DNA of 17,003 nt from Coriobacteriia bacterium (lineage in GTDB: Bacteria; Actinomycetota; Coriobacteriia; Anaerosomatales; PALSA-660): the NCBI GenBank assembly GCA_003133285.1, contig PKWR01000105.1, positions 12,476 to 29,478 on the forward strand. Reading direction: 5' to 3'. The stretch's first letter is position 1, and each line of letters opens with the position of its first letter. Shown one piece after another: positions 1 to 5,970 of this stretch. Under the pieces are notes generated by a model. It searched no databases, was not told where the DNA came from, and saw only the letters and a list, made by a program, of their open reading frames with translations. The position numbers and the translations under genes were made by a program.

Positions 1-346
1 CTCCCGGCCTGCTGTTCCTTGTCCGTCGCGCGCCCCGTCGCGCCCTTCGCCGGTGCGACTGGGGTCGAGATCCTGGGCACGATCGCCGACCGCATGCCGC
101 CGATGATCAGGCGTCGGACACGACCCGAAGGCACGCCCAGCACGCGGATGCCACATCACGGGGGCAGTCCCGACGCCACCGCCCCTTCTGGCGACCGGGT
201 TCGGGAGTTTCATGTCTCCATCTGGCAGTGGAACCCAACAGCCCCCCTTCGAACCGCTCCTGAGTGACGGGTGGCCGGTGGCCGCGCGGTGCAGTTCCTC
301 GCTACCGACAAGGGCCCGGGAGTGGAACACGCCTTGTATCGGCTCA
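1..346. other. stretch with no recognisable gene
   Basis: I read this edge in all six frames. Open frames exist on the plus strand from 19 and 212, but I recognise no family signature and see no convincing ribosome binding site. It may hold the scrambled 5' part of the nuclease-like remnant that begins to be recognisable near 347, or unrelated DNA joined to it. I assign no function. Confidence 0.4.
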
Positions 347-931
347 ACGCCGGTTCCTCACACCGACGGCGCGCAGAAGCTGAAGCGCCGCACGCTGGAC
401 GCGGCTGTCCGTCGCATGGTGGAGCTCGCGGAGGAGGGAGACCGGCTCCTGGTCTCCTGGGCGACGCACGACCGGAAGATCGTCGAGGAGCACGTCACGG
501 GCCCGGACCTCGTGGAGCGGCTGACGGCGCGCTATCGCAACGCACTGAACACGGCGCGGCCGTGGCTGAGGGAGATCCATCCCGAGATCGAGCTCCCGAA
601 GGGCTGGGGAGGCGCGCACAAGCTGGCGCTCTACGCCCGGATCCAGGACATCGCGATACCGGCGAAGTACGGTCCGGGCATCGCGGCGAGCGGCATCAAG
701 GCCATGCGCAAAGCGCTCGCCGAGCACGGGAGCTACGCGAACGTCCCGCCCGAGGCCCGCGCGGCCTGGAAGGCGCTCCTGGGCCACAACCGCCTCGACT
801 GCAGGGTCTGCGGAGAGGTCGTCCGGGTTGCGGCGGGCTGCCCCGGCCGCTACGCCAGCTCGGGGTGCCCTCGCCGGAGCCAATCGAGCGTCTCACCGCG
901 GAACGCCAAGGTATCCTCGAGGAGTTCCTGA
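347..931 (+). pseudogene. C-terminal remnant resembling a RecB-type/RNase H-like nuclease-domain protein
   Basis: The frame is open from 212 to a stop at 929-931, but only about 350-860 reads like conserved protein. It contains a WATHDRKIVEEH stretch, a predicted helical YRNALNTARPWLREIHPE stretch, and LLGHNRLDC near 780-803. That last pattern resembles the C-terminal HNRxDC segment of RNase H-like (YprB/RNase_H_2-type) domains in uncharacterised RecB-associated proteins. The N-terminal catalytic half expected in that family is absent, and the last codons run antisense into the HEPN gene ending at 850. Where I would expect an HNRxDCxGM-type motif, the DNA reads DCRVCGE, which a one-base loss plus a one-base gain could produce. 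The family assignment is from memory of motifs and tentative. The fragmentary state is the firmer statement. Confidence 0.4.
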
Positions 932-1305
932 AGGTCGGCTTTCGAAACCACGTCGATGCGATCGTAGTCCGCCTGGTTCCTCGCGCGACGGCACGAGTCC
1001 AAGTACACCCGGCGGTCCTTCTGTTCGGGTCCCATGAGTTCCGGGAGCACGGCCAGCGTCACCCAGTGATGCCCCGCGGAGGTCGACGACGCTCTGAAAC
1101 CGCTCGCTCGGAGGACGACCGTGGCGAGTTGCAGCGCCGCGCTATACGCAGTGGTGAACCGGCGATCCACCGAGAGACGGCGCACGTTGGCGTCCGCCAG
1201 ATCACGGTCGACGACCGCCAGCAACTGTTGGATCTCGGCGCGGTTCGCATCCTGTCGCTTGATGCGCCCCTCATCGAGCCAATCGCTCAAACTCAACCTG
1301 ATCAC
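850..1305 (-). CDS. HEPN domain protein, putative toxin of an MNT/HEPN pair
   Basis: A 151-aa all-helical protein starting at GTG 1305. The start lies 35 bp inside the 3' end of the upstream nucleotidyltransferase gene, so the two are probably translationally coupled. Family features are a TTAYSAALQLATVVL helix (residues 51-65), a GHH element (78-80) and the CRRARNQADYD motif (105-115), typical of HEPN proteins encoded beside HTH-fused minimal nucleotidyltransferases. HEPN partners in such pairs are often ribonuclease-type toxins that the nucleotidyltransferase neutralises, sometimes by AMP transfer to the HEPN protein. The classical R-x4-6-H ribonuclease motif is not visible; the conserved R109-N110 is followed by D-Y. 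Nuclease activity should therefore not be assumed. The 3' end overlaps the nuclease-like remnant on the other strand. Confidence 0.72.
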   Translation of the reverse strand: MIRLSLSDWLDEGRIKRQDANRAEIQQLLAVVDRDLADANVRRLSVDRRFTTAYSAALQLATVVLRASGFRASSTSAGHHWVTLAVLPELMGPEQKDRRVYLDSCRRARNQADYDRIDVVSKADLQELLEDTLAFRGETLDWLRRGHPELA

Positions 1306-1867
1306 CCGTCACCCAGATCTTGGCCTTCGACATGACATCGAGAACAAAATGGTTGCGGTCGCGAATGGCCTGCACCAGACGGGCATGGTCGTAGACGGTC
1401 GCATTCACTTCACGCCCGAGGTGCCCCTCGGCGGCGGAGAGTGCTGCTGCCAACGGTCGCCTGCTGACGCTTCCCACCACGAACAGGTCGATGTCGCTGC
1501 CCACATGCTCCTTGCCCGAGGCGACCGATCCATGAACGAAGGCGAACTCGATCCCGTCCAGCGGAGCCAGTGCTGCCGCCAGCACGTCGACGACCGCGAA
1601 GGTCTTCACGAAGAGTGAGCGCAGGTCGCCGAATGCGGGGTGAGATGTCTCGGCGCGGTAGTAGACTTGGCGGCCGTCTCGGCGCTTGCTGACGATTCCG
1701 GCGGTCGTGAGCCGGTCAAGGGCCAGTTGGATCGGGCGTAGCGGACCGCCGATCATGCGGACGAGTTGCTGCTGGTAGAAGGACTCGTCGGGGCTCAGCA
1801 GCAGCACCGAGAGAAGTCGCACCAGCGACTTGGATGCGAACAGAGCTATCAGCGGATTATCACTCAT
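1271..1867 (-). CDS. Winged-HTH/minimal nucleotidyltransferase fusion, putative antitoxin and autorepressor
   Basis: A 198-aa protein from ATG 1867; a GTG at 1888 would add seven residues. Residues 1-85 form an ArsR-like winged helix with a KRRDGRQVYYRA wing (about 61-72). Residues 100-190 are a pol beta-type minimal nucleotidyltransferase with the G113-S...G...S124-D125-I-D127 signature for metal and NTP binding. The usual third carboxylate strand reads REVN. Fusion of DNA binding to nucleotidyltransferase is typical of antitoxins paired with HEPN proteins, and the HEPN gene follows with a 35-bp overlap. I prefer ATG 1867 because the -10 element ends only 7 bp upstream, which fits a leaderless transcript. 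Two matching palindromes cover the promoter, so autorepression is likely. Confidence 0.8.
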   Translation of the reverse strand: MSDNPLIALFASKSLVRLLSVLLLSPDESFYQQQLVRMIGGPLRPIQLALDRLTTAGIVSKRRDGRQVYYRAETSHPAFGDLRSLFVKTFAVVDVLAAALAPLDGIEFAFVHGSVASGKEHVGSDIDLFVVGSVSRRPLAAALSAAEGHLGREVNATVYDHARLVQAIRDRNHFVLDVMSKAKIWVTGDQVEFERLAR

Positions 1868-1904
1868 ATGGTGAGTAATATCACTCACCCAGTGAGTATG
1901 TCAA
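1862..1904 (-). promoter_or_regulatory. Promoter and twin palindromic operator of the HTH-MNT/HEPN module
   Basis: On the minus strand, TTGACA (1904-1899) and TATTAC (1880-1875) are separated by 18 bp. Transcription should start at about 1868-1867, at the ATG itself. A perfect palindrome ACTCAC-CCA-GTGAGT (1883-1897) lies in the spacer. A second copy, ACTCAT-ATG-GTGAGT (1862-1876), covers the transcription and translation start with one arm mismatch. The repeats are exactly 21 bp apart, two helical turns. This geometry suits cooperative binding by the module's own winged-helix protein. The promoter and repeats are seen directly; the identity of the regulator is inferred. Confidence 0.7.
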
Positions 1905-1971
1905 TCGTGTTCGGCTACGAACGTCCGCACGCTGGGCACATACTCCTGTGTCAGCCCGGCCAGGAGGCGCC

Positions 1972-2457
1972 ATGGAACTCACAGCAGTGCCCATAAGCAA
2001 GCCCGACACGGCGAGCGTGATCCTCGGCCAGTCTCACTTCATCAAGACCGTCGAAGACATCCACGAGGCGATGGTGAACTCGGTCCCTGGGATCCGGTTC
2101 GGGGTCGCGTTCTGCGAGGCGTCGGGTGCGCGGCTCGTACGCGTGACGGGCACCGACGAGGAGATGCAGCGTTTCGCCACCGACAACGCGCTCGCCATCG
2201 GGGCGGGCCACACGTTCGTGCTCATGCTCGCCGAGGGCTTCTACCCGATCAACGTGCTACCAGCGCTCCTTGCCGTGCCGGAGGTCGTCGGCATCTTCTG
2301 CGCCAGCGCCAACCCCGTCGAGGTGATCGTCGCGCAGACCGATGCGGGCCGCGGTGTCCTCGGCGTGGTCGACGGCGCCACGCCCCTCGGCGTGGAGGAC
2401 GATGAGGCCGTGGCGTGGCGCAAGGGGTTGCTGCGCGCCATCGGCTACAAGCTGTAG
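1972..2457 (+). CDS. Adenosine-specific kinase family protein (PF04008)
   Basis: A 161-aa soluble protein that fits the Adenosine_kin family over its full length. Landmarks are ILGQSHFIKTVEDIHEAMV (residues 18-36), PGIRFGVAFCEASG, NALAIGAGHTFV, PINVLPAL, IFCASANPVEV and the C-terminal RKGLLRAIGYKL. Family members are compact single-domain proteins found mainly in archaea and scattered bacteria; an adenosine-phosphorylating role was proposed from an archaeal homologue, but physiology is poorly defined. ATG 1972 is chosen because an AGGAGG lies at 1962-1967 and homologues begin with the same MELxxV stretch; the frame is open upstream to 1948. It is divergent from the toxin-antitoxin-like module and followed by a small membrane protein gene. 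A link to the nucleoside operon 3.5 kb away is possible but not shown. Confidence 0.85.
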   Translation: MELTAVPISKPDTASVILGQSHFIKTVEDIHEAMVNSVPGIRFGVAFCEASGARLVRVTGTDEEMQRFATDNALAIGAGHTFVLMLAEGFYPINVLPALLAVPEVVGIFCASANPVEVIVAQTDAGRGVLGVVDGATPLGVEDDEAVAWRKGLLRAIGYKL

Positions 2458-2521
2458 ACGCCGTCGCGCTGTTCGTCGCTGACGGCAGTCCGACCCCTGT
2501 TCGATTCCCCGGGAGGTAGAG

Positions 2522-2692
2522 ATGAGACTGAAGGCCCCGAAGCAGATCACGTTCTGGATCGCCGTGGCGATCGCCGTCGTCGGCATCGTCCTGAAGCTCG
2601 TGAACATCCCGCCGCTTTCGGGGCATCCGGGTTGGGTGGAACTGATCGCTTTCGTCGTGCTGGCTGCGGGCACTCTGATCAAGGGTCTATAG
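2522..2692 (+). CDS. Small two-helix membrane protein, 56 aa
   Basis: A short gene preceded by a good ribosome binding site, GGGAGG at 2511-2516, five bases before the ATG. The product starts MRLKAPKQIT, then has a hydrophobic helix (about residues 11-27), a proline-rich turn (NIPPLSGHPG) and a second helix (about 40-52), ending TLIKGL. Similar two-helix proteins beginning with K/R-rich lysine-proline residues followed by TFWIA are, as I recall, widespread small hypothetical membrane proteins. I know of no function. It lies 64 bp after the adenosine-specific kinase gene on the same strand and may be cotranscribed. Confidence 0.7.
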   Translation: MRLKAPKQITFWIAVAIAVVGIVLKLVNIPPLSGHPGWVELIAFVVLAAGTLIKGL

Positions 2693-2840
2693 CAGCCAGC
2701 CGCGGGTGCCAGCGGGTGACCGTGGGGCGCCTCGACCGCAGCGAGCGTCCTCCCCTCCGCCGGGACGAAGTGAACCGCCCGCTCCTTGGCCGCGAGGGGC
2801 GGGCGTCTTGTTCGCCCGAGACCATCTCTTGGCGGCCCCT

Positions 2841-2863
2841 CCTTCGGGTAGGCGGCCCGAAGG
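2841..2863 (+). terminator. Stem-loop, possible terminator after the small membrane protein gene
   Basis: Perfect 8-bp inverted repeat CCTTCGGG / CCCGAAGG with a 7-nt loop, followed by a weakly T-rich GTATCGTTT. It sits 148 bp after the stop codon of the small membrane protein gene. The tail is poor in U, so factor-independent termination is uncertain. Confidence 0.35.
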
Positions 2864-2924
2864 GTATCGTTTGGCCACCGCTGGTGGCCCGGTCTGCTTC
2901 CGCCAGCCGGGCTGGTGTCGGGTC

Positions 2925-2944
2925 CCGTGTGACGTCTCACACGG
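2925..2944. promoter_or_regulatory. Perfect palindrome TGTGA-N4-TCACA, possible CRP/FNR-type site
   Basis: The arms CCGTGTGA and TCACACGG are perfect inverted repeats around a 4-base centre, CGTC. The half-sites match the CRP core TGTGA/TCACA, but the 4-bp gap is the FNR-type spacing rather than the N6 of classical CRP sites. It lies about 90 bp upstream of a broken gene with a cyclic-nucleotide-binding domain. It could instead act as an RNA hairpin. Confidence 0.4.
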
Positions 2945-3035
2945 AAGCGGGCAGTATCGGTACGGGCGTTCTTGGAGGGTTGTCCGGATCGTGGAAGCAT
3001 TGGCGGAGCCGACCGCGAATGGCAGGGGAGGAGAC

Positions 3036-3476
3036 GTGTTGACCACGAACAGCAAACTGAGGACCTAGGCGGAAGGCGAGTTCATCTTCCGCAAGGGCGA
3101 TCCTGCGACTGAGTTGTACACCGTGCTCTCGGGAGAAGTGAGGATCTTCGGGACGCACCATGACAAGGACGTGACCGTGTCCGTTCTCAAGCCAGGCGAT
3201 TTCTTCGGTGAGTTGGCTCTGTCCGGCCCTCATCTGCGTGTTGTCTCCGCGCAGGCGACAGCTGAGACGACTTTGAGCGTGATCCGCCCCGCAGCGCTGA
3301 GGGAACTGGTCGCCGAGCCGCTGGTGTGGCAAGTGATCGAACGGATGGGCGACCGCATCAACGACGTGGAGCAGCACTTCGAGAAGCTGCGCGCCAAGGA
3401 CGAGATCCGCCTGGAGCACTTGAGCCAACTGCTGCAGTGGCATTCCAAGGAGGGATCCGGACTCAGACCCTTCTGA
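3036..3476 (+). pseudogene. Cyclic-nucleotide-binding domain protein interrupted by an in-frame TAG
   Basis: A GTG start at 3036 with a strong ribosome binding site (GGGGAGGA, 3025-3032) opens a reading frame that meets TAG at 3066-3068 (codon 11). It then continues in the same frame to TGA 3474-3476. Downstream of the TAG the product is a clear cNMP-binding beta-barrel: EGEFIFRKGD, LYTVLSGEVRIF, VSVLKPGDFFGELAL (the phosphate-binding cassette region, with the usual R replaced), then the long helix RMGDRINDVEQHFEKLRAK. No DNA-binding domain follows, so this is a stand-alone domain or a 3'-truncated CRP-like regulator. A TTG at 3114 could restart translation but would remove the first beta strands. 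A single base change from a tyrosine codon (TAC/TAT to TAG) would explain the lesion; a sequencing error cannot be excluded. Confidence 0.7.
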
Positions 3477-3477
3477 G

Positions 3478-3607
3478 GGTCGGGCACCTGGTACGCGGTG
3501 TGCGCGCCGAGCCTCGCGGCCTCCTCCTTGGGCAGGCGCCCCTTGGCGACGAGATCGGTCAGCCTGTCGTCGATCCGCCGCAGCCGTACGGACATGGACC
3601 GCATCAT
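3478..3607 (-). pseudogene. Short minus-strand coding remnant of unknown family
   Basis: Reading leftwards from ATG 3607, the frame gives a charged helical stretch, with SVRLRRIDDRLTDLVAKGRL and then PKEEAARLGAHT, ending around VPDPQK. Third codon positions are strongly G/C, unlike the antisense. The same frame stays open upstream of the ATG into the end of the M20 gene. Near 3478 it runs antisense into the 3' end of the broken cNMP-binding gene, where the reading becomes meaningless, so the gene looks cut off. I do not recognise the family. Confidence 0.3.
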
Positions 3608-3657
3608 GGCGAAGGCGAACTCCGGATTTGCGCCTGCCGACTCCGTCGGGCGGCTGG

Positions 3658-4782
3658 CTAGCAGGCCATTCCCCGTGCGGACCAGCGGTCGAGTACGGTC
3701 TCATAGATCTCGACGGCCTGGTGGACGCGATCGATCGAGCAGCTCTCGTCGACGATGTGCGCCTGCTCCGGGTCCCCGGGCCCCAGGATCACCGTGTCTG
3801 CGCCGCCCATCGCCTCCGACAGCACGGCGGCATCGGTGAAGTAGGTCACCGGCGGCGCGGCGCACGCGGCCTCCCCCGTGACGTCTCTCGTCGCTTGTGC
3901 GACCAACAGCGCGAACGCGGTGTCAGGCGACGAGTACACGGCGGGTACGTCCAGCGTCACGCGGACCCGAGCGGCATCACCGGCGAGGGCCTTCAGGCGC
4001 GCGAGAAGCATCGTCGACGAGCATCCCGGCACCGTACGGACGTCGACGCTCATCGAAGCGTGGTCGGGGACGAGGTTGACCCTGGTGCCGCCCGTGATCG
4101 TCCCGACGTTCACGGTGACCGGTCCCATCACGGCGTGCTCTCCCGGAAGTCCTTCGTCGGCGAGAGCGACGGCGAGGCGGGCCAGAGGGGTGATCGCGTT
4201 CACGCCGAGGTCGGGGCGCGACCCGTGCGCCGCCCTCCCCTGCGAGGTGACGTCCAGCCACAGGGCCCCCTTGTGGCCCGACACGAGGCGGTTCCCGGTG
4301 GGCTCGGCCACGAGGAGCGGACCGCCCGACGGCAACGATCGGCCGCGGAGCAGATGACGCGCGCCTTCACATCCGCTCTCTTCTGCCGCGGTGAGGACGA
4401 GGAGCACGCCCGGGCCCCCGGAGCCGACGCGAGCCAGGTGGCGCTCCACGGCCACGACGAGCGCGGCCACGCCGGACTTCATGTCGCTGGCGCCCCGTCC
4501 GTACAAACGGCCGTCCGCGATCTCCGCCCCGAGCGGATCGCAGTCCCAATCCTCGGCGCGGAAAGGGACGGTGTCGAGATGGCCCGTGAGCGTTATCGGC
4601 GCCGGACCGCATCCCGGAGATCGCGCGATCAGGCTTGCACGTCCTGCGTCCAGCGTGTCCAGCTCCACCGACATGCCGCAGGCGCGAAGCGTCTCGGCCA
4701 GGCGTTCGGCGGCGAAGGATTCATTCGAGCCCGATGTGTCGAGCCGGATGAGCGAGCGGGCCAGTCCGATGACGTCCGTCAC
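3658..4782 (-). CDS. M20 family metallopeptidase/deacylase (ArgE/DapE/ACY1-like)
   Basis: A 374-aa cytoplasmic zinc hydrolase of usual family length. From the GTG start, metal and catalytic residues are in order: TGHLDTVP with H68 and D70, GASDMKSG with D100, AAEESG with E134/E135, VAEPTG with E160, and the distal AH with H342. The dimerisation domain begins near H186 (AAHGSRPDLGVNA). The family cleaves amide or carbamoyl bonds of N-acyl amino acids, succinyl-diaminopimelate and related compounds. GTG 4782 is chosen because it overlaps the LacI stop (GTGA), giving translational coupling; the frame is open upstream to 4887. Co-transcription with the LacI-type repressor, divergent from a riboside-type operon, suggests that it removes an acyl or amino-acid decoration from the imported compound or a breakdown product. 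The substrate is unknown. Confidence 0.88.
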   Translation of the reverse strand: MTDVIGLARSLIRLDTSGSNESFAAERLAETLRACGMSVELDTLDAGRASLIARSPGCGPAPITLTGHLDTVPFRAEDWDCDPLGAEIADGRLYGRGASDMKSGVAALVVAVERHLARVGSGGPGVLLVLTAAEESGCEGARHLLRGRSLPSGGPLLVAEPTGNRLVSGHKGALWLDVTSQGRAAHGSRPDLGVNAITPLARLAVALADEGLPGEHAVMGPVTVNVGTITGGTRVNLVPDHASMSVDVRTVPGCSSTMLLARLKALAGDAARVRVTLDVPAVYSSPDTAFALLVAQATRDVTGEAACAAPPVTYFTDAAVLSEAMGGADTVILGPGDPEQAHIVDESCSIDRVHQAVEIYETVLDRWSARGMAC

Positions 4783-5783
4783 GAATGGCCGCCGGTCGAC
4801 TCCCTGATCACCAGGGTGGGGGAGATTGCGATCCGCTGCGTGGCCGCATCGGGGTCGGCGATGCGTATGTCGAGGAGGCGAAGGCACTCTGTCGCCATAC
4901 GGTCGCGGGGCTGCCGCACGGTGGTCAGCGGGGGATCGGCCAACTCGGCGAACCGGATGTCGTCGAACCCGGTCACGAGAACGTCCTCGGGAACGCGGAC
5001 ATGGTGACGCCGGAACTCGCTCAGGACGCCGAAGGCGATCACATCGTTCCCGCAGATCACGGCATCGGGGAGCCGTTCCCCTCGCGCGATCAGCTCGAGG
5101 GCGGCCCGCCGCCCCCAGTCGACGCTGAACTCATCGAGCAGCGGTGCCGGGGAATCGAGGCCGGCGCGGTGCACGGCCGTCTCGAACCCGGTGAGGCGCT
5201 GCTGCGCGGACGAGGTCTTCGGCTTGGCGCTCACGAACACGCACCGCGTGGCTCCGAGTGACGCGACATGGTCGACGGCTTGCGCGATCCCCACCTCATC
5301 GTCGACGCCCACCCAGTCCGCGCTGAGGTTGTCGGCGAAGCGGTCCACTTGGACGATCGGGATGCTCCGTTGGGCTTCGAGAAGCGCCGCGCGACTGTCC
5401 GTGGCCGACACGGGAACGATGATGAGTCCGTCGACCTGTCGACCGACGAGAGTGAGCACCCGGCGTCGTTCGATGGCGATGTCCTGTTGGGCGTCGCAGA
5501 GGATCAGGTCCATGCCCCTTTCCTCCAGGCGGCGCTCGACCGCCTCCACGATCGCGGGGAAGAACGGGTTGCCGATCTCAGGGACGACCATGCCGACGGT
5601 GTTGGTCCGACCCCTGCGAAGGGCCCGAGCAACGGCGTTGTGGTTGTAGCACAGGGTGCGTGCCGCGTCGGCGACCCGCGCAGCCAGCTCCGGACGCACG
5701 TTGCGGCTTCCCGTGAGCGCTCGGGACGCGGTTGCGACCGAGACTCCGGCATGACGGGCGACATCGCGGATGGTGACTGACAC
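4779..5783 (-). CDS. LacI/GalR-family transcriptional regulator
   Basis: A 334-aa repressor of standard length. Residues 3-25 form the helix-turn-helix (TIRDVARHAGVSVATASRAL). The N49-x-x-A-R-x-L hinge helix follows, and from about residue 60 a periplasmic-binding-protein-like effector domain (TVGMVVPEIGNPFF, VDGLIIVPVS, AVICGNDVIAFG, VTGFDDIRFAELADPPLTTVRQP). GTG 5783 is chosen because GAGGAG lies 7 bp upstream and because the protein then starts directly at the HTH; the frame is open to 5813. It is divergent from the transport and hydrolase operon, with a 187-bp intergenic region containing a perfect LacI-type palindrome. It therefore probably represses that operon and is released by a sugar, nucleoside or derivative. 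The last codon overlaps the start of the M20 gene. Confidence 0.93.
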   Translation of the reverse strand: MSVTIRDVARHAGVSVATASRALTGSRNVRPELAARVADAARTLCYNHNAVARALRRGRTNTVGMVVPEIGNPFFPAIVEAVERRLEERGMDLILCDAQQDIAIERRRVLTLVGRQVDGLIIVPVSATDSRAALLEAQRSIPIVQVDRFADNLSADWVGVDDEVGIAQAVDHVASLGATRCVFVSAKPKTSSAQQRLTGFETAVHRAGLDSPAPLLDEFSVDWGRRAALELIARGERLPDAVICGNDVIAFGVLSEFRRHHVRVPEDVLVTGFDDIRFAELADPPLTTVRQPRDRMATECLRLLDIRIADPDAATQRIAISPTLVIRESTGGHS

Positions 5784-5888
5784 GCGGGCTCCTCGACGAA
5801 CGGTCCATTCCAAGGTCCAAGTCTATGTCGCATCGGCCCTGCGTACCAGCGCAGCCGGTTCGCAGACAGCCACGTCACACGACTCCTC

Positions 5889-5916
5889 TTGACGAAACGC
5901 CCAACGTCCCGATACT
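5889..5916 (+). promoter_or_regulatory. Probable promoter of the transport/nucleoside operon
   Basis: TTGACG (5889-5894) and GATACT (5911-5916) are separated by 16 bp, predicting a start near 5923, just before the LacI-type palindrome at 5931-5946. The -35 match is good and the -10 fair (four of six). I found no equally good promoter for the divergent LacI gene. Confidence 0.5.
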
Positions 5917-5930
5917 TAGGTCTCAAGTCA

Positions 5931-5946
5931 GGGTAATCGATTACCC
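5931..5946. promoter_or_regulatory. Perfect 16-bp LacI-type operator
   Basis: GGGTAATCGATTACCC is a perfect palindrome with the central CG typical of LacI/GalR operators. It lies between the probable promoter and the first gene of the plus-strand operon, about +8 to +24 relative to the predicted start, where a bound repressor would block transcription. The LacI-family gene next door is the obvious ligand. I found no second copy in the window. Confidence 0.8.
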
Positions 5947-5970
5947 ACAGGGATCTGGAAGGGGTGTGCT

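Larger units (their letters stand above)
2693..3035. other. intergenic stretch with hairpins, no gene seen
   Basis: No frame here has family features or a convincing start. The open frames on both strands are rich in Arg, Pro and Gly, as expected for high-GC noise. The stretch holds two perfect 8-bp stem-loops, listed separately, a short CCACC/GGTGG stem at 2876-2888, and the strong ribosome binding site (GGGGAGGA, 3025-3032) of the broken gene that follows. Confidence 0.5.

Noticed and set aside
1868..1888. GTG 1888 as the start of the HTH-nucleotidyltransferase gene
   Set aside because: It lies upstream of the predicted transcription start and inside the palindrome and promoter spacer, so an mRNA from this promoter would not contain it.
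2498..2516. tRNA T-arm-like GTTCGATTCCCC upstream of the small membrane protein gene
   Set aside because: The flanking bases cannot form the T stem (C-rich on both sides), and no acceptor, D or anticodon arms are found upstream.
5871..5880. GTGTGACGT on the minus strand, matching one arm of the palindrome at 2925-2944
   Set aside because: Only a single half-site without the TCACA partner; a 9-base match is not enough.
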